From assembly GCA_964461885.1 (NCBI GenBank), contig CAYWVY010000048.1:1-16837 (forward strand): a DNA stretch of 16,837 bases. Reading direction: 5' to 3'. The DNA is from UBA288 sp964461885 (GTDB lineage Archaea > Halobacteriota > Methanomicrobia > Methanomicrobiales > Methanospirillaceae). Below are positions 5,896 to 12,155 of the stretch, piece after piece. The position numbers and the translations under genes were made by a program. Position 1 is the first letter of the stretch; each line of letters starts with the position of its first letter. The notes beneath the pieces are model-generated. The model searched no databases and had not been told where the DNA came from. It saw only the letters and a list, made by a program, of their open reading frames with translations.

Positions 5896-7671
5896 TCACT
5901 TTCCCCAGAACGGCTCGGCCCGCCGGCGCATGGCCGTGTACTCCTCGAGCACCTCTTTTGCGGTGGTCGAGATGTGGCCGAGCATCTCCTTCTCCAGGAC
6001 CTTGACATGCCGCTCGGGCAGGTCGACGTAGAGGTCGTCGTCGACGTCGAGCTGCCGCCCGACGGTCGCGCCCTCGATTGCGATCGCGACCTCGGCCCCG
6101 GTCTCGACCTCGTGGACGAACTCCCCCGAGGACTGGATGGTCTTCAGGTGGCCGACCTTGCGGCCATCTGTCCGTACCAGTTTCACGTCCGTCCGGAGCG
6201 TGCCGGCGAGCACGCGGACGCCGACCACGGCCGGGTTGGACTGCCGGAAGACGCAGCCCGGCAGCACGCGGAGCTTGGCCGGCAGGATGATCCGCTCGAA
6301 CCGCTGCTGCTCCATTCGTTGCCGCTCCGCGTCCCGCCACTCGATGAACTCGTCGATCAGCTGGTAGATCACCTTGGCCTGGAAGACCTTCGGAAGGTCC
6401 GGCCCGCCCTCGCGCACGATCGCCTGGGCGTCGGGGAGGAGCGGGGCGTTGAACGCGAGCACGGCCCGGTACAGGGGGGACTTGATGGTCTGCGCATCCA
6501 CCAGGTCGTGCCGGCTGACCGGCCCGACGGCTGCCCGCATCACCCCGATCTCTTTGGCCTCGAGCTCCTTCGAGAGCGCCTCGAGCGCACCGATCGTGTC
6601 GGCCTTGATCACGATCCCCTCGTCCGAGAGGGCGACATCGATCCTGGAGACCTCGTCGAGGATCTCCTGCTCGATCGTGTCGCGATCTCCCCGGACGACC
6701 CGGAGCGGCGAGCCCGCGATGACGCGGTCGAGATCGGGGGCCGCGACCTTCACCCCCGAGGCCGCGACGACGGACTTCACCCGCTCGAACCGGTCCTCGG
6801 TCAGGATCTCCTTCATTGGGCGCGGCTTCAAAAGCGACTTCACCTTTGTCTGCACCACGCCATCGGTGGTGGCGAGCATCACCTGGTCGCCGACTGTGAG
6901 CGTACCGTCGAAGAGGATCACGTCGAGGGTCATGCCGAGCCCGCGCTCCTCCTTCACCTCGAGGACGGTTCCCTGGCCCGGACCCTGGACCTCCACGGCG
7001 AGCGCATCGCCCATGTAGCGCTGGGCAAGGCCGATCATCACGAGGAGGAGATCCGAGATCCCCTCGCCCGTGCGGGCCGAGATCGGCACGATCGCGATCT
7101 CCCGGGCGAAGTCCGAGACCCGATCGAACCGTTCCGAGTTGAAGCCAAGGTCGGAGAGCTTTCCGACGATCTCGTAGTGGCGCGTCTCCATGAACTCGGT
7201 CACACGCTCGTTCTGCTTTGCGAACGAGGTGAGAAATGAGGCATTTTCGGCCGAACGCCACCCGTGGATCCGGTCGATCTTCGTCAGGGCCACGACGAAC
7301 GGGGTCCGGCAGTTGCGGAGGATATTGAGGGCCTCGATCGTCTGGGGCTGGAACCCCTCGTTGATATCGACGACCACGATCGCCATGTCCGCAAGCGCTC
7401 CGCCGCGGGTCCGGAGGGTCGTGAACGCGTGATGCCCTGGCGTGTCGATGAAGAGCAGGCCCGGTACCTGGACCGCGACCTTCTGCATGCCGGCCGATAT
7501 CCCCCGGACCGCGTCGATCGGGACGAGTGTCGCGCCGATGTGCTGCGTGATCGCCCCGGCCTCGCCCGAGACGACCGACGATCCGCGGATCCTGTCGAGT
7601 AGCGAGGTCTTGCCGTGGTCCACGTGCCCGAGCACGCAGACGATGGGTGTCCGTATGCCGCCCGTTGCCAA
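5896..7671 (-). CDS. infB: Translation initiation factor aIF5B (IF-2 family)
   Basis: aIF5B is the archaeal IF2/eIF5B GTPase that promotes subunit joining and initiator tRNA placement. The 591-residue length fits the archaeal form, which lacks the long eukaryotic N-terminal extension. G-domain motifs are clear: GHVDHGKT (15-22), the switch I region ITQHIGAT (41-48), DTPGH (76-80) and TKID (130-133). Domain II (about 230-340), domain III and the C-terminal initiator-tRNA-binding domain follow. The start is a TTG at 7671: GGGAGG (7680-7685) is 8 nt upstream, no ATG or GTG occurs in frame before the upstream stop at 7747-7749, and the next Met (residue 62) would remove the P-loop. It is followed by rps6e and is divergent from tRNA-His. 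Confidence 0.96.
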   Translation of the reverse strand: MATGGIRTPIVCVLGHVDHGKTSLLDRIRGSSVVSGEAGAITQHIGATLVPIDAVRGISAGMQKVAVQVPGLLFIDTPGHHAFTTLRTRGGALADMAIVVVDINEGFQPQTIEALNILRNCRTPFVVALTKIDRIHGWRSAENASFLTSFAKQNERVTEFMETRHYEIVGKLSDLGFNSERFDRVSDFAREIAIVPISARTGEGISDLLLVMIGLAQRYMGDALAVEVQGPGQGTVLEVKEERGLGMTLDVILFDGTLTVGDQVMLATTDGVVQTKVKSLLKPRPMKEILTEDRFERVKSVVAASGVKVAAPDLDRVIAGSPLRVVRGDRDTIEQEILDEVSRIDVALSDEGIVIKADTIGALEALSKELEAKEIGVMRAAVGPVSRHDLVDAQTIKSPLYRAVLAFNAPLLPDAQAIVREGGPDLPKVFQAKVIYQLIDEFIEWRDAERQRMEQQRFERIILPAKLRVLPGCVFRQSNPAVVGVRVLAGTLRTDVKLVRTDGRKVGHLKTIQSSGEFVHEVETGAEVAIAIEGATVGRQLDVDDDLYVDLPERHVKVLEKEMLGHISTTAKEVLEEYTAMRRRAEPFWGK

Positions 7672-7679
7672 CGTCGTCG

Positions 7680-7685
7680 CCTCCC
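7680..7685 (-). promoter_or_regulatory. Shine-Dalgarno that sets the TTG start of aIF5B
   Basis: GGGAGG on the minus strand is 8 nt upstream of the TTG at 7671. This strong site supports TTG as the real initiation codon, given the absence of any in-frame ATG or GTG that would keep the P-loop. Confidence 0.75.
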
Positions 7686-7746
7686 AAATCGGGGCCGGCA
7701 GTGAAAAACAGCGCCGGCCCGGTCTGTAGTGGTTATCATCGGTAGG

Positions 7747-7757
7747 CTATTAATATT
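7747..7757 (-). promoter_or_regulatory. Possible aIF5B TATA element
   Basis: On the minus strand, GAATATTAATAG lies about 80 nt before the TTG start and would give a leader of roughly 55 nt. It is the only AT-rich candidate upstream of the gene. Confidence 0.4.
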
Positions 7758-7784
7758 CATGCTCGAACCGGGCTGGGGACATAC

Positions 7785-7794
7785 CTTTATTATT
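7785..7794 (+). promoter_or_regulatory. tRNA-His TATA element
   Basis: CTTTATTATT is centred about 33 nt before the first base of the tRNA-His, allowing a precursor with a 5' leader of several nucleotides. Confidence 0.5.
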
Positions 7795-7822
7795 GGACAG
7801 CCCCAATTTTCCAGGCACATCT

Positions 7823-7895
7823 GCCAGGGTGGGGTAGCTGGTTATCCTAGGGGACTGTGGATCCCCCGATCCGGGTTCAAGTCTCGGCCCTGGCC
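7823..7895 (+). tRNA. tRNA-His (anticodon GUG), G-1 not encoded
   Basis: A 73-nt cloverleaf. The 7-bp acceptor GCCAGGG pairs with CCCTGGC. U8 and G9 are present, and the D-arm contains AGCTGGTTA. The anticodon stem GGGGA/TCCCC holds the loop CTGTGGA (anticodon GTG). The T-arm is CCGGG-TTCAAGT-CTCGG. The discriminator is C73, which is histidine-specific. The genomic base before G1 is T (7822), so the G-1 residue normally paired with C73 is not encoded at this locus. CCA is not encoded. The tRNA is divergent from aIF5B. Confidence 0.93.
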
Positions 7896-8034
7896 TCTAA
7901 ATCCGAAAGTGAGAATCGAACCCTATTGGTATGCCGGTCATGCCGTTCGCACGGGCGCGGTCGGCCCCGCAAGTTTCTTCTGTGGCTCTCTGCCATTGGA
8001 GGCCATGCAGCTTCCCGGAGGAGAGAGCGGCGCG

Positions 8035-8589
8035 GTGCGTCCGCGGCGCCATCTCCTGATCGCCCTCGCGCTCGTAACCCTGCTCGCCGTCCCCGCGGCA
8101 GGCATCACCCTCACCGTCCAGGACCGGTCCGTCGAGCCGAACGGGTCCGTGGTCGTTTCGATCGCGGTCGCCGACGCAGAGGACCTCGGCGGAGTCGATC
8201 TGGTCCTGGTCTTCGACCCGGCCGTCCTCCGGTTCGAATCGGCCTCCCCGGGCAGCCTCGCCGAACGCTCCCAGGTCTTGTCGAGCGAGAACGGGCCGGG
8301 GCGGATCGCCATCGCTGTCGCGAGCCCGCGATCAGTTACCGGCACCGGCCCATTCCTCGCCCTGATCTTCACCGCGGTCGGGTCCACCGGCGCACGCTCG
8401 CCGATCACCCTCGAGCCCGTCCGGGCGGTCACGGTCGACGGCGATACGGTGCCCGTCCGGGTGGTGAACGGCCTGGTCTCGGTCGGAGGGTCGGGCCGGA
8501 CGCCGCTCTCGCCGTTTGCCGCCCTCGGCGCGCTCGCCGTCGCCGCAGCGTCGTTCCGCACGGTCCGGAGGAGCCGCCGCTGCAGCTGA
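8035..8589 (+). CDS. Exported cohesin-domain-like protein with C-terminal anchor
   Basis: A secreted or membrane-anchored protein of 184 residues from a GTG start. MRPRRH plus a hydrophobic stretch (LLIALALVTLLAVPAAG) is a signal peptide with an Ala-x-Ala-like end. The body (about 24-150) reads like a cohesin-type beta-sandwich: alternating beta strands, GGVDLVLVFDPAVLRFESAS followed by PGSL, then GRIAIAVASPRSVTGTGPFL followed by ALIFTAVG, and a closing NGLVSVGG. The C-terminus (LSPFAALGALAVAAASF followed by RTVRRSRR) is a transmembrane helix with a basic tail. I chose GTG 8035 because GGAGGAG at 8017-8023 lies 11 nt upstream and gives a normal short n-region; ATG 8005 in the same frame has GGAGG only 2 nt away. 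The partner is unknown; no dockerin is visible nearby. Confidence 0.7.
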   Translation: MRPRRHLLIALALVTLLAVPAAGITLTVQDRSVEPNGSVVVSIAVADAEDLGGVDLVLVFDPAVLRFESASPGSLAERSQVLSSENGPGRIAIAVASPRSVTGTGPFLALIFTAVGSTGARSPITLEPVRAVTVDGDTVPVRVVNGLVSVGGSGRTPLSPFAALGALAVAAASFRTVRRSRRCS

Positions 8590-8683
8590 TGCAGCCTCTC
8601 CGGGCGTCACCGATGAAAAATGGGAGGAATCCGCTCCGCAGCTCCGGGGCAGTCGCTTATGCACGAAAGAGGGGGGGGCGGCT

Positions 8684-10111
8684 TCAGCAGGTCTCGCCGA
8701 ACGAGTCGAGGTCGAGCTGGAAGGTCGTGTCGACGAAATCCACGACCCGGGCATGGTCGGTCTCGCCCTTGATCGCCACCGGGTAGCACCCCGTCAGGCA
8801 GCCCGTGCAGAGGTCGTTGCAGTCGCGCCCGATCGCCTGCACGAGCTCTTCGAGCGAGATGTAATGGAGCGAGGTCGCGGTCACAGACGCGCAGACCTCC
8901 TCCTCGCTGCGGGAGGAGGCGATCAGCTCCTCACGGGTCGGCATGTCCACGCCGAGGTAGCACGGGGCCCTGATCGGCGGCGAGCCGACCCGCAGGTGGA
9001 CCTCGCGGGCTCCCGCATCGCGGACCAGCTGGACGATCCGGCGCGAGGTCGTGCCGCGCACGATCGAGTCGTCGACCAGCACGATCGACTTCCCCTCGAG
9101 GTGTTTTTTGATCGGGTTCAGCTTGATCCGCACGGCCCGTTCGCGCGCAGCCTGCGTCGGCATGATGAAGGTCCGCCCCATGTACCGGTTCTTCATCAGT
9201 CCCTCGAGGAACGGTATGCCAGACGCCTCGGAGTACCCGATCGCGTAGGCCGTGCCGGAGTCGGGGACCGGGCAGATCGAGTCCGCCGCTGTGGGGGCTT
9301 CCTCGCAGAGCTTCTGGCCGATCCTCCGCCGCACGTCGTAGACGAGCACTCCGTCGATGATCGAATCGGCCCGGGCGAAGTAGACGTACTCGAAGATGCA
9401 GTGGGCGGCACGGTCCGCGACCGCGATCTGGGTCGAGGTGATCCCGTCCGCATCGATCCGGACGAGCTCGCCGGGTGCCACGTCGCGGATCAGCGTGCCC
9501 GAGAGCGCGTCGATCGCGACTGACTCGGACGCGACGATGTACCCGCACGGTGTCGTCCCGACGCAGAGCGGCTTGAGCCCGAGCGGGTCGCGGAACGCGT
9601 AGAGCTGGTCCTCGTAGACCATCGCGACCGAGTACGAGCCGCGGAGGTGGGCCATGCAGCTCCTGACGGCGTCCTCGATCGAGCCCGAGTGGCGGAGCTC
9701 GTCCGCGATCAGGTTCGCTATCACCTCGGTGTCTGTGCTCGTGCAGAAGATCTGGCCCGCCTGCTCGTACGCCGCGCGGAGTTCGCGCGTGTTCACGAGG
9801 TTGCCGTTGTGGGCGAGCGCGAAGGAACGGCCCAAGAACTCGAAGTTGAATGGCTGGATGTTCTCCGGGAGATTCGCCCCCGTGGTCGGATACCGGACGT
9901 GCCCGACACCGACCGTCCCGTTGAGACTCCGCAGGATCTCGGTGTCGAATACTTCGGCAACGAGCCCCGGGCCCTTGTGCTTCCGGAGACGGTCGCCGTC
10001 AAAAACAGATATCCCCGCGCTCTCCTGGCCCCGATGCTGAAGCGCGTACAGGGCGTAGTAGAGCGGGAGTGAAACACCGCCAGCATCGACGATGCCAACG
10101 ATTCCGCACAT
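8684..10111 (-). CDS. purF: Amidophosphoribosyltransferase (glutamine PRPP amidotransferase)
   Basis: PurF catalyses the first committed step of purine synthesis, PRPP + glutamine to 5-phosphoribosylamine. The 475-residue product starts MCGIVG, so Cys2 becomes the N-terminal nucleophile after Met removal, with no propeptide. The N-terminal Ntn-glutaminase domain covers about residues 2-235, with HNGNLVN (101-107). The PRPP loop VLVDDSIVRGTT is at 344-355. Cysteines C238, C384, C435 and C438 occur in the places occupied by the 4Fe-4S ligands of the Bacillus-type enzyme (CIFEYVYFAR, PCYLGVDMPTREEL, DLCTGCLTG), so an oxygen-sensitive cluster is likely. It is the last gene of lsm-rpl37e-purF, its ATG lying 6 nt after the rpl37e stop, and it converges on the cohesin-like gene. 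Confidence 0.97.
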   Translation of the reverse strand: MCGIVGIVDAGGVSLPLYYALYALQHRGQESAGISVFDGDRLRKHKGPGLVAEVFDTEILRSLNGTVGVGHVRYPTTGANLPENIQPFNFEFLGRSFALAHNGNLVNTRELRAAYEQAGQIFCTSTDTEVIANLIADELRHSGSIEDAVRSCMAHLRGSYSVAMVYEDQLYAFRDPLGLKPLCVGTTPCGYIVASESVAIDALSGTLIRDVAPGELVRIDADGITSTQIAVADRAAHCIFEYVYFARADSIIDGVLVYDVRRRIGQKLCEEAPTAADSICPVPDSGTAYAIGYSEASGIPFLEGLMKNRYMGRTFIMPTQAARERAVRIKLNPIKKHLEGKSIVLVDDSIVRGTTSRRIVQLVRDAGAREVHLRVGSPPIRAPCYLGVDMPTREELIASSRSEEEVCASVTATSLHYISLEELVQAIGRDCNDLCTGCLTGCYPVAIKGETDHARVVDFVDTTFQLDLDSFGETC

Positions 10112-10117
10112 TAGAGC

Positions 10118-10300
10118 TCAGTGCGTCGGTACTTTTGATCGCTTTGACATCCAGTCGAACGCGCGCATACGGCTCGAACGGCCGAATCCGCACTTCGAGC
10201 AGATCTTGTGCCGGAGGTGGAACGAGATCGATCCGCACCGCCTGCAGGCGATGTGGTTCTGCTTGTTCCGCTTCCCCTTCGATGGTGTGCCCTTGGACAT
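10118..10300 (-). CDS. rpl37e: 50S ribosomal protein L37e (eL37)
   Basis: A 60-residue, strongly basic zinc-ribbon protein of the large subunit, shared by archaea and eukaryotes. The start MSKGTPSKGKRNKQNHIACR and the zinc ligands C19-x2-C22 and C34-x2-C37 are diagnostic. The Shine-Dalgarno GGAGGAG (10305-10311) lies in the 11-nt gap after lsm and ends 4 nt before the ATG. lsm-rpl37e is a widely conserved archaeal pair. purF follows after 6 nt. Confidence 0.97.
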   Translation of the reverse strand: MSKGTPSKGKRNKQNHIACRRCGSISFHLRHKICSKCGFGRSSRMRAFDWMSKRSKVPTH

Positions 10301-10311
10301 GCTTCTCCTCC

Positions 10312-10542
10312 TTACTGGTTATGCGATGGCGAGATATAGATCACGTTGTCGCCGCGGACGATCAGCGTACCGATGCGGTGGGACGTGCCGTCAGTCACCT
10401 CTTCTGCCTGGTCAAGCACGAGGTTCATGTGCACGTCGTATCCCTGGAGCACCCCGCGGAGCTCGCGATCGCCCTTCAATGAGACGATCACCGGCTCGCG
10501 GTTCAGCACCTGGTCCAGAATATCCAGCGGCCTCTTCGACAT
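10312..10542 (-). CDS. lsm: Sm-like archaeal protein (LSm/SmAP)
   Basis: A 76-residue SmAP that forms rings (usually heptamers) binding U-rich RNA. The Sm1 motif (PVIVSLKGDRELRGVLQGYD followed by VHMNLVLDQAEE, about 17-48) and the Sm2 motif (IVRGDNVIYIS, 61-71) are complete. The frame is open far upstream, antisense to the PUA gene. I chose ATG 10542 because family members begin at the sequence MSKRPLDIL. An AGGTTGATC stretch (10552-10560) suits it. A TATA box at 10588-10597 puts the transcript start near 10567, which would exclude the ATG at 10572. It heads the lsm-rpl37e-purF operon and is divergent from the PUA gene. Confidence 0.96.
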   Translation of the reverse strand: MSKRPLDILDQVLNREPVIVSLKGDRELRGVLQGYDVHMNLVLDQAEEVTDGTSHRIGTLIVRGDNVIYISPSHNQ

Positions 10543-10587
10543 CTCTTTCCCCCGATCAACCTGGAGTACCATATGTGAGCGAGAACG

Positions 10588-10597
10588 GTATATAACC
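10588..10597 (-). promoter_or_regulatory. TATA element of the lsm-rpl37e-purF operon
   Basis: On the minus strand, GGTTATATAC is centred about 50 nt upstream of the lsm ATG at 10542. A start near 10567 would leave a leader of about 25 nt. Confidence 0.6.
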
Positions 10598-10620
10598 ATA
10601 GTGTAAGGACTCTCAACACG

Positions 10621-10628
10621 ATTTTTAT
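10621..10628 (+). promoter_or_regulatory. TATA element of the PUA gene
   Basis: ATTTTTAT is centred about 29 nt before the ATG at 10654, with no convincing Shine-Dalgarno between them. This is consistent with a leaderless or very short leader. Confidence 0.5.
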
Positions 10629-10653
10629 GGCAGGTGCACGCCATAGCTGACCG

Positions 10654-11151
10654 ATGGCGCCGATCACGATCAAAAAGCGGCACACGGTCAGGAAGAGCGA
10701 GATGGCCGAGATCGTGCGCCGGCTCGAAGACGAACTCGGTTCCGAGGCGGCTCTCTTCTCGAGCGATCGGATCGAAGTGGCCGAGACCGGCGGGCCGATC
10801 CGGTTCTACTTCATCGACCGGCAGCCCCTCCTCTTCGAGCGGGGCGGGGTCCTCTTTCCGACGCTCCGGGGCGCCATGGCGCGCCCGTTCGCATCCCGCC
10901 GGATAACGGTCGACATGGGGGCCGTGCAGTTCGTCGTGAACGGGGCTGATATCATGCGCCCGGGGATTGTCGAGATCACGGAGGACGTCCGCGCCGATCG
11001 GCCGGTGCTCGTAGTCGAGGAGCGGCATCACAAGCCGCTCGCGGTCTGCCTCGCCCGTCTCGACGCCGGCGCGCTGCGCGCTGAGACGGCCGGGAAAGTC
11101 TGCAAAAACATCCACCATGTCGGCGACGAGATCTGGGGGCTCGAGGTCTGA
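10654..11151 (+). CDS. PUA-domain RNA-binding protein (MCT-1-like archaeal family)
   Basis: A 165-residue soluble protein in two parts: an N-terminal pre-PUA module (about 1-78, ITIKKRHTVRKSEMAEIVRR, then LEDELG and RFYFIDRQPLLF) and a C-terminal PUA domain (about 80-155). The PUA domain carries the typical VTVDMGAVQFVVNGADIMRP-like pattern (here ITVDMGAVQFVVNGADIMRP) and ADRPVLVVEERHHKPLAVCL. Proteins of this layout are conserved in archaea and resemble eukaryotic MCT-1, which works with DENR in ribosome recycling and re-initiation. A translation-related role is an inference; the RNA target is unknown. The gene is divergent from lsm. sepF follows 46 nt downstream with its own TATA-like element. 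Confidence 0.85.
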   Translation: MAPITIKKRHTVRKSEMAEIVRRLEDELGSEAALFSSDRIEVAETGGPIRFYFIDRQPLLFERGGVLFPTLRGAMARPFASRRITVDMGAVQFVVNGADIMRPGIVEITEDVRADRPVLVVEERHHKPLAVCLARLDAGALRAETAGKVCKNIHHVGDEIWGLEV

Positions 11152-11167
11152 ACCGAGAAAGGAATAC

Positions 11168-11175
11168 TTAAATAC
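11168..11175 (+). promoter_or_regulatory. sepF TATA element
   Basis: CTTAAATA, 17 nt after the stop of the PUA gene, is centred about 26 nt before the sepF ATG at 11198. No Shine-Dalgarno is visible, so the sepF transcript is probably leaderless. Confidence 0.55.
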
Positions 11176-11197
11176 GGATGGATGCCAGATTTTGGGT

Positions 11198-11578
11198 ATG
11201 GCTTCCAAGTTCTTCGACTCCCTCCTCGGCAAGAGCGCCGTCCCGAAAGAGGATGATTATATGGAGCTCGATCTCGCTTCGTTCGAGCCCCAGGGCCCCG
11301 ATGACGAGCCCGCTTCGAGCTACGTCAAGATCGCGAGCATCTCCAGCCTCAAGGACACCCCTAAGATCAAGGACGAGATCTACAACGGCAACATCGTGAT
11401 CGCGGATATCTCGCAGCTCAAACTCGACAAGATCACGTATGAGCGCGTCCTGAAAGACCTCAAGGAGGTCGCGAAGGATGTCAACGGCGATATCGTCGGC
11501 CTCGGCGACCAGCGCTACGTCGTGATCACTCCCCAGGCGGTCAAGATCTCGCGGGAGAAGATCGTCGGGGGCATCTAG
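11198..11578 (+). CDS. sepF: Archaeal cell-division protein SepF
   Basis: SepF anchors FtsZ to the membrane at the division site in archaea that lack FtsA. The 126-residue product begins MASKFFDSLLGK, a short amphipathic membrane-targeting helix, followed by an acidic linker (about 15-45) and a compact SepF core (about 46-126; VKIASISSLKDTPKIKDEIY, GNIVIADISQL, GDIVGLGDQRYVVITP). The ATG at 11198 fits both the family N-terminus and the TATA element 26 nt upstream; longer in-frame starts run back into the PUA gene. The stop TAG shares its last base with the GTG start of the ZPR1 gene. ftsZ is not in the window. Confidence 0.92.
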   Translation: MASKFFDSLLGKSAVPKEDDYMELDLASFEPQGPDDEPASSYVKIASISSLKDTPKIKDEIYNGNIVIADISQLKLDKITYERVLKDLKEVAKDVNGDIVGLGDQRYVVITPQAVKISREKIVGGI

Positions 11579-12138
11579 TGGAGGAGACTGCCGCTGGTCA
11601 GCGGGTCGTCCTGAACGGACCCTGTTCTGCCTGCGGCGAGGAGTGCGAGTATATCTACCAGACCGAGACGATCCCATACTTCTCGGATATCCTGATCGTC
11701 TCGGCCAGCTGTCCTGCCTGCGGTAACCGGTACGCGAACACGCAGATGCTCCAGGAAGGCGAGCCGATGCGGTTCACGTTCCGTGTCGAGTCGCCCGAGG
11801 ACCTCTCGGTGCGTGTCGTCCGGTCCATGAGCGGGACGATCCGGATCCCCGAGCTCGGTGTCGAGATCGATCCCGGGACGGCCTGCGAGGGCTTCGTCAC
11901 GAACGTTGAGGGGGTTCTCGAGCGGGTCCTCTCGGTGATAGACGGGGTTCTTTTCTGGGCCGAGGACGAGGAGCGGGTTCGGGCAGAATGCCTGAAGGCC
12001 GAGATCGCGGACGCCAAGGCAGGCGACTTCCCGATCACGCTGGTGATCGAGGACCCGACCGGGAACTCGGCGATCGTCTCGGACAGGGCGATACAGGAGC
12101 CGTTCGTCCGCGCCGACGATGACGCAGACGAAGAATAG
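11578..12138 (+). CDS. ZPR1-type zinc-finger protein
   Basis: A 186-residue protein with one ZPR1 module: a C4 zinc ribbon formed by C16-x2-C19 and C45-x2-C48, followed by the beta-rich domain (about 55-165; RFTFRVESPEDLSVRVVRS, IRIPELGVEIDPGTACEGFV, TNVEGVL) and an acidic tail (DDDADEE). Eukaryotic ZPR1 has two such modules and acts with the translation factor eEF1A; the role of the single-module archaeal form is not established. The start is a GTG at 11578 that overlaps the sepF stop by one base, so translation is probably coupled to sepF. It converges on purM with a 15-nt gap rich in T. Confidence 0.9.
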   Translation: MEETAAGQRVVLNGPCSACGEECEYIYQTETIPYFSDILIVSASCPACGNRYANTQMLQEGEPMRFTFRVESPEDLSVRVVRSMSGTIRIPELGVEIDPGTACEGFVTNVEGVLERVLSVIDGVLFWAEDEERVRAECLKAEIADAKAGDFPITLVIEDPTGNSAIVSDRAIQEPFVRADDDADEE

Positions 12139-12140
12139 GG

Positions 12141-12155
12141 TTCTTTTCTTCTTTT
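12141..12155 (+). terminator. T-rich terminator after sepF-zpr1
   Basis: TTCTTTTCTTCTTTT begins 2 nt after the ZPR1 stop. T-rich tracts of this kind act as intrinsic terminators in archaea. The tract runs to the stop codon of the converging purM. Confidence 0.5.

Noticed and set aside
5974..7239. Long open frame (over 400 codons) on the plus strand opposite aIF5B
   Set aside because: It is antisense to an obvious conserved gene, its product is a low-complexity Arg/Asp/Leu/His mix, and it has no family motif. GC-rich codon use keeps the opposite strand open by chance.
5780..7687. 635-codon minus-strand frame overlapping aIF5B in another phase
   Set aside because: Its composition is Arg/Gly/Pro-rich without motifs, while the other phase encodes aIF5B with all G-motifs intact.
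7770..7802. GGGCTG/CAGCCC inverted pair flanking the tRNA-His TATA element
   Set aside because: Only 6 bp in a GC-rich context; it lacks the length and symmetry of the gar1-tfb repeat.
8671..8678. Run of eight G as a possible frameshift or phase-variable tract
   Set aside because: It lies in the intergenic gap beyond the purF stop (8684) and cannot change a reading frame.
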